Assembly: GCF_008923205.2 (NCBI RefSeq)
Contig: NZ_WBMS02000001.1
Location: forward strand, 187,698 to 251,697
Origin: Actinomadura physcomitrii
Lineage (GTDB): Bacteria > Actinomycetota > Actinomycetes > Streptosporangiales > Streptosporangiaceae
DNA length: 64,000 bases
Direction of reading: 5' to 3'
Shown here: piece after piece, positions 1-8,360 of the stretch
Layout of the letters: every line of letters starts with the position of its first letter
How positions within the stretch are numbered: position 1 is the first letter of the stretch
Notes under the pieces: generated by a model
Database searches by the model: none
What the model was told of the DNA's origin: nothing
Seen by the model: only the letters and a program-made list of their open reading frames with translations
Made by a program: the position numbers and the translations under genes

Positions 1-615
1 CAGCGGGACAAGCCGTCCTGGCTGGAGCGCATGTGGGACCGCTTCTCCGAATGGCTCCAGAAGCTGTTCAGCCACGCCTCCCATCCGAACGCGCACGGCA
101 GCGGCGGCGGATGGGTGTCCATAGCCGTCATCGTGGTCATCGCACTGGTGGTGGTCGGCCTGGTCGTGTGGCTCATGTGGGACCGCCGCAATCCGCGTTC
201 CAGGAAGGACCCGCTGCTGGAGGACAAGCCGTCGACCGCCCTCGACCACCGGGAGGCCGCGGAACGGCTCGCCGCCCAGGGGCAGTGGGCCGAGGCCATC
301 CGGGAGCGGCTCCGCGCCATCGCCCGCGACCTGGAGGAGCGCGCCGTGCTCGCGCCGCGCCCCGGGCGCACGGCGGACGAGCTGGCGGCGGAGGCGGGCG
401 AGGCGGTGCCCGAGCTGGCGGACGCGCTGCGCGCCGGCGTGCGGGTCTTCGACGACGTCTGGTACGGCGACCGGCCCGGTACGGCCGAGAGGTACGCGCA
501 GGTCAAGGACCTGGACGAGCGGCTGCGCGCGGCGCGTCCGAAGCCGCTGGAGCCCGACGGCCTCACGCCGGCGGGCGTCGGCGCCGACGATCCGGACGGA
601 GGCCCGCGATGGTGA
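1..615 (+). CDS. DUF4129 domain protein, 5' partial
   Basis: The reading frame is open from the first base, so the gene starts upstream of the window; 204 codons plus the stop are visible. There is one strong membrane helix (GWVSIAVIVVIALVVV region), then a soluble C-terminal DUF4129 domain with the typical 'EAAERLAAQGQWAEAIRERL' helix. DUF4129 proteins are often encoded with MoxR/DUF58 genes and are thought to belong to a membrane complex of unknown function. The TGA at 613-615 overlaps the ATG of the next gene at 609, which indicates translational coupling. Only a short N-terminal part is probably missing. Confidence 0.85.
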   Translation, partial: QRDKPSWLERMWDRFSEWLQKLFSHASHPNAHGSGGGWVSIAVIVVIALVVVGLVVWLMWDRRNPRSRKDPLLEDKPSTALDHREAAERLAAQGQWAEAIRERLRAIARDLEERAVLAPRPGRTADELAAEAGEAVPELADALRAGVRVFDDVWYGDRPGTAERYAQVKDLDERLRAARPKPLEPDGLTPAGVGADDPDGGPRW

Positions 616-1844
616 CCCGGTCGCCGGCGCGCGCGCAGGAGGCGGGCAGCGGCACCAACGGCGGCGGAACCGGCGGCGGCGCGGGCGGCGAAGCGTCCGC
701 CCGGCAGGTCGCCGGACGCCGCTGGCGGTCCGCGCGCGGCGTGGTGGCGGCGCTGCTGGCGATGGCGGTGATCGCGGTCATCCTGGCGGCGCTGCGCCCG
801 TCCGGCTCTCCCGAGCGGCTCGATCCGACGTCCCCGAAGAGGGACGGCTCGCGCGCGCTCGCGGAGATCCTCAAGCAGCACGGGACGCCCGTGACGGTGG
901 CGAGGCACGCCGATCAGGCCGTAGAGGCGTCCGGTCCCGGCACCGTCATGGTGGTGACGCGCAGCGAGCGGCTCACCCAGGACGACATCGACCGGCTGCG
1001 GGGCGCCCAGGGGGCCCTGCTTCTCGTCGAGCCGACGGCGTTCGTGCTGGAGGCCCTCGCGCCCGGCCTGGAGATCGAGGGCACCAGCTTCGCCGACGCG
1101 TCCGACCCCGAGTGCTCCCTGCAGGCCGCCACGCTCGCCGGCGCGGTGACGTTCGGCCAGTCGCAGACCTACGACGTGTCAGGCAACGCCGTCGCCTGCT
1201 ACGCGGTGGACCAGGAGGCCCGCCTCGTGCAGGTGCAGGACGGTCCCAGGACCGTCACCGTGCTGGGCTCCAGTGCGCCGCTCACCAACCAGCACCTCGC
1301 GGAGGAGGGCGACGCGGCGCTGCTGATGAACCTCGCGGGGGCGCGCCAGTCCGTGGTGTGGCTGGCCCCGGACCTGCCCACCGAGGGCGCCGGCGCGGGG
1401 CAGGAGTCGCTGACCGACCTGCTCCCGTTCGGCGTCAAGCTGTTCTTCCTGGAGCTGGTCGTCGCGGTCGTCCTGGTGGCGCTGTGGCGGGGGCGGCGGC
1501 TCGGCCCCGTGGTGGCCGAGGCGCTGCCCGTGGTCGTCCGCTCCGCGGAGACGGTCGAGGGGCGCGCGCGCCTGTACCGGGCGAGCCGCGCCCGGGACCG
1601 GGCCGCGGACGCGCTGCGCTCGGGCGCGCGCGAGCGCCTCGTCCCGCTTCTCGGGCTGCCGCGCACCAGCGCGCAGGACCCCGCGGCCGCGCGGGAGATC
1701 GTCGCGGCCGTGGCCCGCCGGACCGCCCGCGACGAGGCGTACGTCGGCGCGGCCCTGTACGGTCCCGAACCCGTGGACGACGCCGGGCTGATCGCCCTCA
1801 CCTCCGTCCTCGACGACCTGGAAAGGCAGGTACGCCAGTCGTGA
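609..1844 (+). CDS. DUF4350 domain-containing membrane protein
   Basis: 411 aa. The start ATG at 609 overlaps the end of the DUF4129 gene by 7 bases. A Gly/Ala-rich N-terminus leads into a membrane helix at about residues 45-63. An extracytoplasmic DUF4350 domain follows, containing 'DGSRALAEILKQHGTPVTV', and a second helix lies at about 278-295 (LFFLELVVAVVLVALW). The C-terminus is a basic cytoplasmic helical region. DUF4350 is a recurrent partner of MoxR ATPase operons; its biochemical role is unknown. The stop overlaps the GTG of the MoxR gene (GTGA at 1841-1844). Confidence 0.85.
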   Translation: MVTRSPARAQEAGSGTNGGGTGGGAGGEASARQVAGRRWRSARGVVAALLAMAVIAVILAALRPSGSPERLDPTSPKRDGSRALAEILKQHGTPVTVARHADQAVEASGPGTVMVVTRSERLTQDDIDRLRGAQGALLLVEPTAFVLEALAPGLEIEGTSFADASDPECSLQAATLAGAVTFGQSQTYDVSGNAVACYAVDQEARLVQVQDGPRTVTVLGSSAPLTNQHLAEEGDAALLMNLAGARQSVVWLAPDLPTEGAGAGQESLTDLLPFGVKLFFLELVVAVVLVALWRGRRLGPVVAEALPVVVRSAETVEGRARLYRASRARDRAADALRSGARERLVPLLGLPRTSAQDPAAAREIVAAVARRTARDEAYVGAALYGPEPVDDAGLIALTSVLDDLERQVRQS

Positions 1845-2899
1845 ACCACCCTGTTGACCTCGGGAAGGACGACGCGCCAGGGCCGGTGCCCGGCGACGCG
1901 CCGGCCGGCACCCCGCCGGGCGCCGTGGGCATGTCCGAGGAGGTCCGGCGGCAGGCCGAGACCGCCCGCGCGGCGCTCGCGGCCCTGCGCGGCGAGGTGG
2001 CCAAGACGGTCGTGGGCCAGGACTCGGTGGTGACCGGGCTGGTCATCGCGCTGCTGTGCCGCGGCCACGTGCTGCTGGAGGGCGTCCCCGGAACCGCCAA
2101 GACGCTGCTCATCAAGACGCTGTCGCGGGCCCTGGACCTGGACTTCAAGCGCGTCCAGTTCACTCCGGACCTGATGCCCGGCGACGTGACGGGGTCCCTG
2201 GTGTACGACAACCGGACCGCGGAGTTCGAGTTCCGCGAGGGCCCCGTCTTCACCAACCTGCTGCTCGCCGACGAGATCAACCGGACGCCGCCGAAGACGC
2301 AGGCGTCGCTGCTGGAGGCCATGGAGGAGCGGCAGGTCTCGGTGGAGGGGGCGGCCCGCGCCCTGCCGGACCCGTTCGTGGTCTGCGCGACGCAGAACCC
2401 GATCGAGTACGAGGGCACGTACCCGCTGCCGGAGGCGCAGCTCGACCGGTTCCTGGTGAAGCTCACCGTGCCCGTCCCCACGCGGGACGAGGAGATCAAG
2501 ATGCTGCAGCGGCACGCCACGGGGTTCGACCCCCGCGACCTGTCGGAGGTCAAGGCCGTGGCGGGCGCCGCGGAGCTCGCGGCCGGGCGCGCCGCCGTCC
2601 GGGCGGTGCACCTGGACCCGAAGGTCGCCGCGTACGTCGTGGACCTGTGCCGCGCCACGCGCCAGTCCCCGTCGCTCCAGCTGGGCGTCTCCCCGCGCGG
2701 CGCCACCGCGCTGCTGGCCACCTCGCGCGCGTGGGCGTGGCTGTCGGGCCGCGACTACGTGACGCCGGACGACGTGAAGGCCCTGGCCCGGCCGACGCTC
2801 CGGCACCGCGTGCAGCTGCGTCCCGAGGCCGAGCTGGAGGGCGCGACCGCCGACGGGGTGCTGGAGGGCATCCTCGCCCACGTCCCCGCGCCGCGCTGA
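1841..2899 (+). CDS. MoxR-family AAA+ ATPase
   Basis: 352 aa from GTG 1841, which overlaps the previous stop by 4 bases; an upstream start would run inside the DUF4350 gene. Walker A GVPGTAKT lies at about residues 81-88 and Walker B LLADEIN at about 141-147. These are followed by the MoxR 'RTPPKTQASLLEAMEERQV' segment and a C-terminal lid (DYVTPDDVKALARPTLRHR). MoxR ATPases act as chaperone-like remodelling enzymes, usually on the DUF58/VWA proteins encoded beside them. The stop TGA shares its A with the ATG of the DUF58 gene, so the four genes form one coupled operon. Confidence 0.95.
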   Translation: MNHPVDLGKDDAPGPVPGDAPAGTPPGAVGMSEEVRRQAETARAALAALRGEVAKTVVGQDSVVTGLVIALLCRGHVLLEGVPGTAKTLLIKTLSRALDLDFKRVQFTPDLMPGDVTGSLVYDNRTAEFEFREGPVFTNLLLADEINRTPPKTQASLLEAMEERQVSVEGAARALPDPFVVCATQNPIEYEGTYPLPEAQLDRFLVKLTVPVPTRDEEIKMLQRHATGFDPRDLSEVKAVAGAAELAAGRAAVRAVHLDPKVAAYVVDLCRATRQSPSLQLGVSPRGATALLATSRAWAWLSGRDYVTPDDVKALARPTLRHRVQLRPEAELEGATADGVLEGILAHVPAPR

Positions 2900-4191
2900 T
2901 GGCGCTCACCGGACGCCTGGGGCTGCTGGCGCTGCTCGGCGCGCTCGTGCCGATCCTGCTGCCGAGCTGGTGGACGCTGCTCGCGCTGTGGGGCGTCCTG
3001 CTGCTCGGCGTCGTGGTGGACCTCGCGCTGGCCGGCAACGTGCGGGCGCTGCGGTTCCACCGGTCGGGCGACACCAACGTCCGCCTCGGTGAGACGGCCC
3101 ATGTGGCGCTCATCGTGGAGAACCTCGGCCGGCGGCGGCTCAAGGCGCGGCTGCGGGACGTGTGGCCGCCCAGCGCCGCCGCAGCGCCGCGGACGGTGCG
3201 CGTGGACGTCCCGGCCGGGGAGCGCCGCCGCGTCGACATGGCGCTGACGCCGACGAGGCGCGGTGACCGCCGCGCCGTCACGGTCGTGGTCCGGTCGGTG
3301 GGGCCGCTGGGGCTGGCCGCCCGGCAGCTGTCGCGGTCCGCGCCCTGGACGGTGCGCGCGCTGCCGGCGTTCCCGTCGCGCCGCCATCTGCCCGCGAAGC
3401 TGGCGCGGCTGCGGGAGCTGACCGGGGCGCACGTCGCGCTCATCCGCGGCCAGGGGACCGAGTTCGACTCGCTGCGCGAGTACGTCGACGGCGACGACGT
3501 CCGCTCCATCGACTGGCGGGCCACCGCGCGGCGCGCGGACGTGGTGGTCCGGACGTGGCGTCCCGAGCGCGACCGCCGGATCTACCTGGTGCTGGACACC
3601 GGCCGCACGTCCGCGGGCCGGGTCGGGGACATCCCGCGCCTGGACTGCTCCATGGACGCGGCGCTCCTGCTGGGCGCCCTGGCGTCCCGGGCCGGGGACC
3701 GCGTCGACATGCTCGCCTACGACCGGCGCGTCCGTGCGCGCGTCGAGGGCGCGTCCCGGACCGACCTGCTGCCGTCGATGGTGCACGCGATGGCCCCGCT
3801 GGAGCCGGAGCTGCTGGAGTTCGACGCGGCGGGGATGGTGTCGACGCTGATGGCGCGGGTCCGCCAGCGGTGCCTGGTGGTGCTGCTGACCGAGCTGAAC
3901 ACCGCGGCGATCGAGGAGGGGCTGCTGCCGCTGCTGCCGCGGCTCACCGCGCGGCACCTCGTCATGATCGCCGCCGTGTCGGACCCGCGGGTCGGCGAGA
4001 TGGCCGGCGGGCGCGGCGACCTCGCGGCGGTGTACGACGCGGCGGCGGCGGAGCGGGCGCGGGCCGAGCGGGGCCGGCTGACCGCCGAGCTCCGCACGCA
4101 CGGGGTCGAGGTCGTGGACGCGCCGCCTCAGGACATCGCTCCGGCCCTCGCGGACGCCTACCTCGCCCTCAAGGCCGCCGGGCGGCTCTGA
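2899..4191 (+). CDS. DUF58 domain-containing protein
   Basis: 430 aa from ATG 2899, which overlaps the moxR stop by one base. Two hydrophobic N-terminal helices (GLLALLGALVPILLPSWWTL and LLGVVVDLALAG) precede a beta-rich domain. The diagnostic DUF58 signature EYVDGDDVRSIDWRATARR lies at about residues 193-211, followed by a VWA-like fold (YLVLDTGRTSAG, CLVVLLTELN). The family is membrane-anchored and works with MoxR ATPases; the substrate is unknown. This is the last gene of the + strand operon, and it is convergent with the SpoIIM-like gene 123 bp away. Confidence 0.92.
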   Translation: MALTGRLGLLALLGALVPILLPSWWTLLALWGVLLLGVVVDLALAGNVRALRFHRSGDTNVRLGETAHVALIVENLGRRRLKARLRDVWPPSAAAAPRTVRVDVPAGERRRVDMALTPTRRGDRRAVTVVVRSVGPLGLAARQLSRSAPWTVRALPAFPSRRHLPAKLARLRELTGAHVALIRGQGTEFDSLREYVDGDDVRSIDWRATARRADVVVRTWRPERDRRIYLVLDTGRTSAGRVGDIPRLDCSMDAALLLGALASRAGDRVDMLAYDRRVRARVEGASRTDLLPSMVHAMAPLEPELLEFDAAGMVSTLMARVRQRCLVVLLTELNTAAIEEGLLPLLPRLTARHLVMIAAVSDPRVGEMAGGRGDLAAVYDAAAAERARAERGRLTAELRTHGVEVVDAPPQDIAPALADAYLALKAAGRL

Positions 4192-4314
4192 ACGGCTCAG
4201 CGGCCTTCTCAGCGACATCTGGACGGCCATCGGAGGCCGTGAGCCCCCCGGCCGGACGGACACTCGCGCCGGTTAATGGCGGTTTCACCTGGTATGACGC
4301 GTTCAGTCGAGGGA

Positions 4315-5310
4315 TCAGCCGGCGACCGGGGCGAGGTCGGGGCGCAGCTCCGCGTCGCCCGTCTCGCCCCGCCGGGTGGCGCGCCGGCCCAGCACGATCA
4401 CGTACCCGAGGAACGCCGCCTCGGCGGCGACGCCGATCGCGATGCGCAGCCACGTGACGTGCACCCAGCCGGTGACGAAGCCCTCGATCAGCCCGGACAC
4501 CAGCAGCACGCCGACGAGCCCGATCGCGATGCTGATCGCGGCGCGCCCCTCCTCGGCGAGCGCCTGCCCGCGGCGGCGGCGCCCGGGGTCCACGACCGTC
4601 CAGCCGAGCTTCAGGCCCCCCGCGCACGCGAGGTAGACCGCGGTCAGCTCCAGCAGTCCGTGCGGCAGGATCAGGCCGAAGAACACGCCGCCCTTGCCGT
4701 AGGCGAACATCAGCCCGCCGTTGATGCCGAGGTTGACCTGGTTCATCAGCAGCACGTACACGGTCGGGATGCCGAGCAGGATGCCGAAGATGAGCGCGAT
4801 CGCCGACACCCACGCGTTGTTCGTCCACACCTTGAACGCGAACGACGCCGCGGAGTGCTCGGTGTAGTAGTTCGCGAAGTCGTGCTCGACGAGGTCCCGG
4901 AGCTCGTTGGGGGTGCCGATGCTCGACTGCACGTGCGGGCTGTGCACGATCCAGATCGCCAGGGCCAGCGCCAGCAGGTTGCCGATGACCGCGTTCCCCA
5001 GCCACCACCACCGCATCCGGTAGGCGGCGGCGGGGAACGACACGGTCGCGAACCTCGTGACGTCCCGCCACATCGGCGCATGGGCGCCCGCCACGGCGGC
5101 CCGTCCGCGCGCCACCAGCGATGACAGCCGCCCCACGAGCTCGGGGTCCGGGGAGCTCGACCGGACGACCGACAGGTTCGTGGCGGTCCGCTGGTACAGC
5201 TCGACCAGTTCGTCGGCCTCCGCGCCGGTCAGCCTGCGGCCGCGGTTCACAAGATGCTCGAGGCGCAGCCAGTCGGCGTTGTGCGCGGCCACATAGGCGT
5301 CGACGTCCAC
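4315..5310 (-). CDS. Stage II sporulation protein M (SpoIIM)-like membrane protein
   Basis: 331 aa, starting at GTG 5310. The soluble N-terminal segment (about 100 aa, DAYVAAHNADWLRLEHLVNR) is typical of actinobacterial SpoIIM-like proteins. Several membrane helices follow: WWWLGNAVIGNLLALALAIW, AIALIFGILLGIPTVYVLLM, GLILPHGLLELTAVYLACAG and AISIAIGLVGVLLVSGLIEG. In Bacillus, SpoIIM is part of the engulfment complex; actinobacterial homologues commonly sit beside RDD and MoxR/DUF58 genes and their role is not established. It is divergent from the RDD gene, with a 69-bp shared promoter region. Confidence 0.9.
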   Translation of the reverse strand: MDVDAYVAAHNADWLRLEHLVNRGRRLTGAEADELVELYQRTATNLSVVRSSSPDPELVGRLSSLVARGRAAVAGAHAPMWRDVTRFATVSFPAAAYRMRWWWLGNAVIGNLLALALAIWIVHSPHVQSSIGTPNELRDLVEHDFANYYTEHSAASFAFKVWTNNAWVSAIALIFGILLGIPTVYVLLMNQVNLGINGGLMFAYGKGGVFFGLILPHGLLELTAVYLACAGGLKLGWTVVDPGRRRRGQALAEEGRAAISIAIGLVGVLLVSGLIEGFVTGWVHVTWLRIAIGVAAEAAFLGYVIVLGRRATRRGETGDAELRPDLAPVAG

Positions 5311-5379
5311 CCGGGGAGACTAACGCCTCGGCCGGCTAAGGCGGCAAAATGGACCGCCCCGGCATTGGAGGATCAGGAC

Positions 5380-6423
5380 ATGGCCGAACTCGTCACCGGC
5401 GAGGCCGTCGCGCTCGACATCCGGGTCGCGCGGCTGGCCAGCCGGGGCTGTGCCCTGCTGCTGGACCTGATGTTCCAGCTCATCCTGCTGAACGTCGCCG
5501 TCTACGTGACGGGCCTGACGGCCCTGGTCGCCGACGAGGCGTGGACCATCGGGCTGTCCCTGGTCGCCGTCGTCGCCGTGATGGTCGGCTACCCGTGCGC
5601 GTTCGAGACCCTCTCCAGGGGGCGGACGCTCGGGAAGATGGCCCTGCGGATCCGGGTGGTGGCCGACGACGGAGGCCCGATCAGGTTCCGGCAGGCGCTC
5701 GTGCGCGCGCTCGCCGGGTTCATCGAGTTCTGGACGCTCTACGGCGCGCCCGCCCTGATCACCTCGTTCTGCAACCGGCGCGGGAAGCGCCTCGGCGACC
5801 TGTTCGCCGGGACGATCGTCATCCAGGAGCGGATCCCGTCGTCCGGCCTCTTCGGCCCCGTCGCCGTCATGCCCCCGCAGCTCGCCTGGTGGGCGCGGTC
5901 GCTGGAGATCTCCATGCTCTCGGACGAGCTGGCGATGACGGCCCGCCAGTACCTGTCGCGGTTCTGGGAGTTGCTGCCGGAGGTCCGGGACTCTCTGGGC
6001 CAGCGCATAGCGGCCCAGGTCGTCGCCGCGATCAGCCCGCCGCCGCCTCCGGGCGTCCGCCCGGAGATCCTGCTGTCCGCCGTCCTGGCGGAACGCCGCC
6101 ACCGAGAGGAGTGGCGGCTGGCACAGCGCCGGGCGCGCCGCCTGCGCCGCAGCGGGCGGACGGACTGGGCGCAGCCTCCTGCTCCCGGCGCCGTCCCTAT
6201 ACCCGTCCCGGCGATGGCCACGGCCGGAGCAGGCCAGCCTCCCCCGCCCGGGTGGCAGGGACCTCCTGCCGGTCCGCCGTGGAGGCCCGGCCCTTACCCG
6301 ACGGGTCCTTATCCCACAGGCGCTTATCCGGCCGCCCCTTACCCGACCGGCTCGTACCCGTATCCGGCGCAGGGCGTGCCGCCAAGTGCCTACCCCAACA
6401 ACGGCGTACAGCCGGGCCGGTAG
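5380..6423 (+). CDS. RDD family membrane protein with Pro/Tyr-rich tail
   Basis: 347 aa from ATG 5380, preceded by a good ribosome site (GGAGGATCAGGAC). The RDD domain lies in residues 1-150: ALDIRVARLASRGCALLLD with the Arg and Asp of the family, then LSRGRTLGKMALRIRVV and RRGKRLGDLFAGTIV. Its membrane helices are at about 24-46 and 55-75. The C-terminal third is soluble and ends in tandem PYPTG-type repeats (about residues 290-347). RDD proteins are membrane proteins of uncertain transport function. It pairs with the divergent SpoIIM-like gene, a common association. Confidence 0.9.
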   Translation: MAELVTGEAVALDIRVARLASRGCALLLDLMFQLILLNVAVYVTGLTALVADEAWTIGLSLVAVVAVMVGYPCAFETLSRGRTLGKMALRIRVVADDGGPIRFRQALVRALAGFIEFWTLYGAPALITSFCNRRGKRLGDLFAGTIVIQERIPSSGLFGPVAVMPPQLAWWARSLEISMLSDELAMTARQYLSRFWELLPEVRDSLGQRIAAQVVAAISPPPPPGVRPEILLSAVLAERRHREEWRLAQRRARRLRRSGRTDWAQPPAPGAVPIPVPAMATAGAGQPPPPGWQGPPAGPPWRPGPYPTGPYPTGAYPAAPYPTGSYPYPAQGVPPSAYPNNGVQPGR

Positions 6424-6464
6424 CCGAACCTTCCACTGGGCCGCGCCCCATCGGAGTGCGCCGG

Positions 6465-7721
6465 TCAGCGGCCGACGTGGTGCGGGGTGCGGCTGCGGCC
6501 CGGCTCAGTCGAGCCCGCGGACGTCCCGCGCCGTTCGAGCCGGACGAGCGCGACCAGCGCGGCGAGCGCGAGCACCGCGACGGCCGCGGTGAACGCCACG
6601 GCGGCGCCGCGCAGCCCGAGCACCTGGGCGGCGACCCCGACGAGGATCACCGGCAGGGAGATCCCCGCGTAGGCGGTGAGGAAGAAGCTCGACACCGTCT
6701 GGGCGCGCTGCGCGGCCTGGGTGCCCGCCGTGATGGCGGCCAGCCCGGCGCGGAAGCCTAGGCTCTGCCCCAGGCCCGCCACGACGGTCCCGGTGACGAG
6801 GAGGGGAAGGGACTCGGCCAGGAGCGCGCCCGCGATGGCGGCGAGCCCGGCGATGAGCACCGCGCAGCCCGCGGGCAGGGCGATCCTCTCCGGCACTTTG
6901 GCGAACACCACCTGCCCCACGGTGGACGCGCCGAACATGGCGAACACCACGGCGCCCGCCAAGGCGCGGTCGGGGCGGTGCAGCACGTTGACGAGGATCC
7001 CCGGCGCGACCGCCGTGACGAGGCCGAAGACGGCGAACGCGGAGAACGCCGCGATGGCGGCGGGCACGAACACCGGCCGCACCTCCGCCGGCACGGCCGG
7101 GCGCTGCGCGCGCGGCCACACGAGCCGGCGGCCCCGCACCGTCTCCGGTGCGGCCAGCACCGCCACCAGCGCGAGCGCCAGCACCACGAGGTCCACCACG
7201 AACGGCAGGGCCAGCGGATGGGGCGCGTACTCGGCGAGGAGCCCGGCGAGCAGCGGGCCGCTGCCGAGCCCGAACATGTTGACGGCCGCCGCGAGCAGCG
7301 CCGCCGCGCCACGGCGCTCGGGGCGGACGAGTTCGACCAGCGTGACGGTCCCGGTGGCGGTGACGACGCCCGCGGACAGGCCGGACAGCACCCGCGCCGC
7401 GAGCAGGACCGGGACGTCCTCGGCCACCAGGTAGACCACAGCCGCGAGCATCGACACCGCGACGCCGGCGAGCATCACGCGGCGGCGGCCGAGCGCGTCC
7501 GACGACCGCCCGAACAGCAACGCGAACATAACCCCCGCGGCGTAGACGGCGAAGACGACGGTCGTGACGAGGCTGCCGAAGCCGAGATGCCGCTGGTAGA
7601 TGGGGTACAGCGGCGTCGCGAGCGTGGTGCCGAGCATGACGGCCCAGAAGGCGTACGCCATGCACGCCGGGCCGATGACCCTACGCAGGTGCCGCCCCGA
7701 ACCGTGCCCCCGAATCCCCAT
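6465..7721 (-). CDS. MFS transporter (drug/sugar exporter type)
   Basis: 418 aa from ATG 7721, which has GGAG 7 bases upstream; an in-frame TTG one codon earlier is possible. About 12 membrane helices are visible. The first cytoplasmic loop carries the MFS motif LFGRSSDALGRRRVML, and helix 4-5 has the 'LSGLSAGVVTATGTVTLVEL' pattern. This architecture is that of proton-driven exporters; the substrate cannot be read. It lies 57 bp downstream of the unknown 192-aa gene and the second SAH-hydrolase gene on the same strand, so it may be their operon partner. The ends are convergent with the RDD gene. Confidence 0.88.
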   Translation of the reverse strand: MGIRGHGSGRHLRRVIGPACMAYAFWAVMLGTTLATPLYPIYQRHLGFGSLVTTVVFAVYAAGVMFALLFGRSSDALGRRRVMLAGVAVSMLAAVVYLVAEDVPVLLAARVLSGLSAGVVTATGTVTLVELVRPERRGAAALLAAAVNMFGLGSGPLLAGLLAEYAPHPLALPFVVDLVVLALALVAVLAAPETVRGRRLVWPRAQRPAVPAEVRPVFVPAAIAAFSAFAVFGLVTAVAPGILVNVLHRPDRALAGAVVFAMFGASTVGQVVFAKVPERIALPAGCAVLIAGLAAIAGALLAESLPLLVTGTVVAGLGQSLGFRAGLAAITAGTQAAQRAQTVSSFFLTAYAGISLPVILVGVAAQVLGLRGAAVAFTAAVAVLALAALVALVRLERRGTSAGSTEPGRSRTPHHVGR

Positions 7722-7778
7722 CAATCCTCTCCTTCCACCCGAATCACCCTTCCCAGTGCCACGGGGTCGAACATCTGG

Positions 7779-8357
7779 TCAGGCCCGCAGGTTCGGTGGT
7801 GAGTCCAGGTCGGTGAGTTCCACACCGGGAGCCGCCACAGCGATGTCACCGGCCAGATAGAGCGACTCCACCTCGCCAGTCGACAGGTCGGTGATCTGGT
7901 ATTCCGAGACGGGCAGCGGCTCCGTCTCGGTCTCGTAAGGGGTCGTCCCGCACCGGCGCCACCGCCACGACACCGATAGCGCCGACAGCGACGTCCCGCT
8001 CAATCGGACGAGACGCACATCGGCCTCGGCGCCCTCGTCCAGTTCCAGGGAACGCGCCACCGCGACGAGGAATCCCGGCGAGCCCGACACGAAGCCCGAC
8101 GCCCGATCCCCGTGCTCGGTGCGGTCCTCTCCGGCCGCGCGCACCCACGCCAGTTCGGACCCGGTCAGCCCGCCGCGCAGCCACCAGCCCGGGGTGACGA
8201 CCTCGACGCGGATCTGCCGCCAGCGCGCGTCCACGACGAGGTCCAGCCGGACGCCGTCGTCGCGCCGGGACGTGTAGCGCCAGCCGCCGGGCCCGGGAGC
8301 GCACTGGAAGCGCTCCTCGATCCCGTCGTCGAGATGCAGGTACGCCCCGGACGGCAC
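7779..8357 (-). CDS. Conserved hypothetical protein, 192 aa
   Basis: I do not recognise the family. It starts at GTG 8357, only 3 bases after the stop of the short SAH hydrolase, so the two are almost certainly co-translated. The protein is soluble, acidic and rich in Trp and Arg, with no signal peptide or membrane helix (motifs include DARWRQIRVEVVTPGWWLRG and SALSVSWRWRRCG). Its beta-rich appearance suggests a ligand- or lipid-binding fold, but that is a guess. Its tight linkage with an SAH-hydrolase paralogue is the only functional clue. Confidence 0.7.
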   Translation of the reverse strand: MPSGAYLHLDDGIEERFQCAPGPGGWRYTSRRDDGVRLDLVVDARWRQIRVEVVTPGWWLRGGLTGSELAWVRAAGEDRTEHGDRASGFVSGSPGFLVAVARSLELDEGAEADVRLVRLSGTSLSALSVSWRWRRCGTTPYETETEPLPVSEYQITDLSTGEVESLYLAGDIAVAAPGVELTDLDSPPNLRA

Positions 8358-8360
8358 GGG

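Noticed and set aside
33..608. Long open frame overlapping the DUF4129 gene in another frame
   Set aside because: Arg/Gly-rich translation typical of a shadow frame; the real DUF4350 gene starts at 609.
4223..4240. Terminator hairpin between DUF58 and SpoIIM genes
   Set aside because: The stem ACGGCC/GGCCGT is only 6 bp with a 6-base loop and no T tract, common by chance at this GC content.
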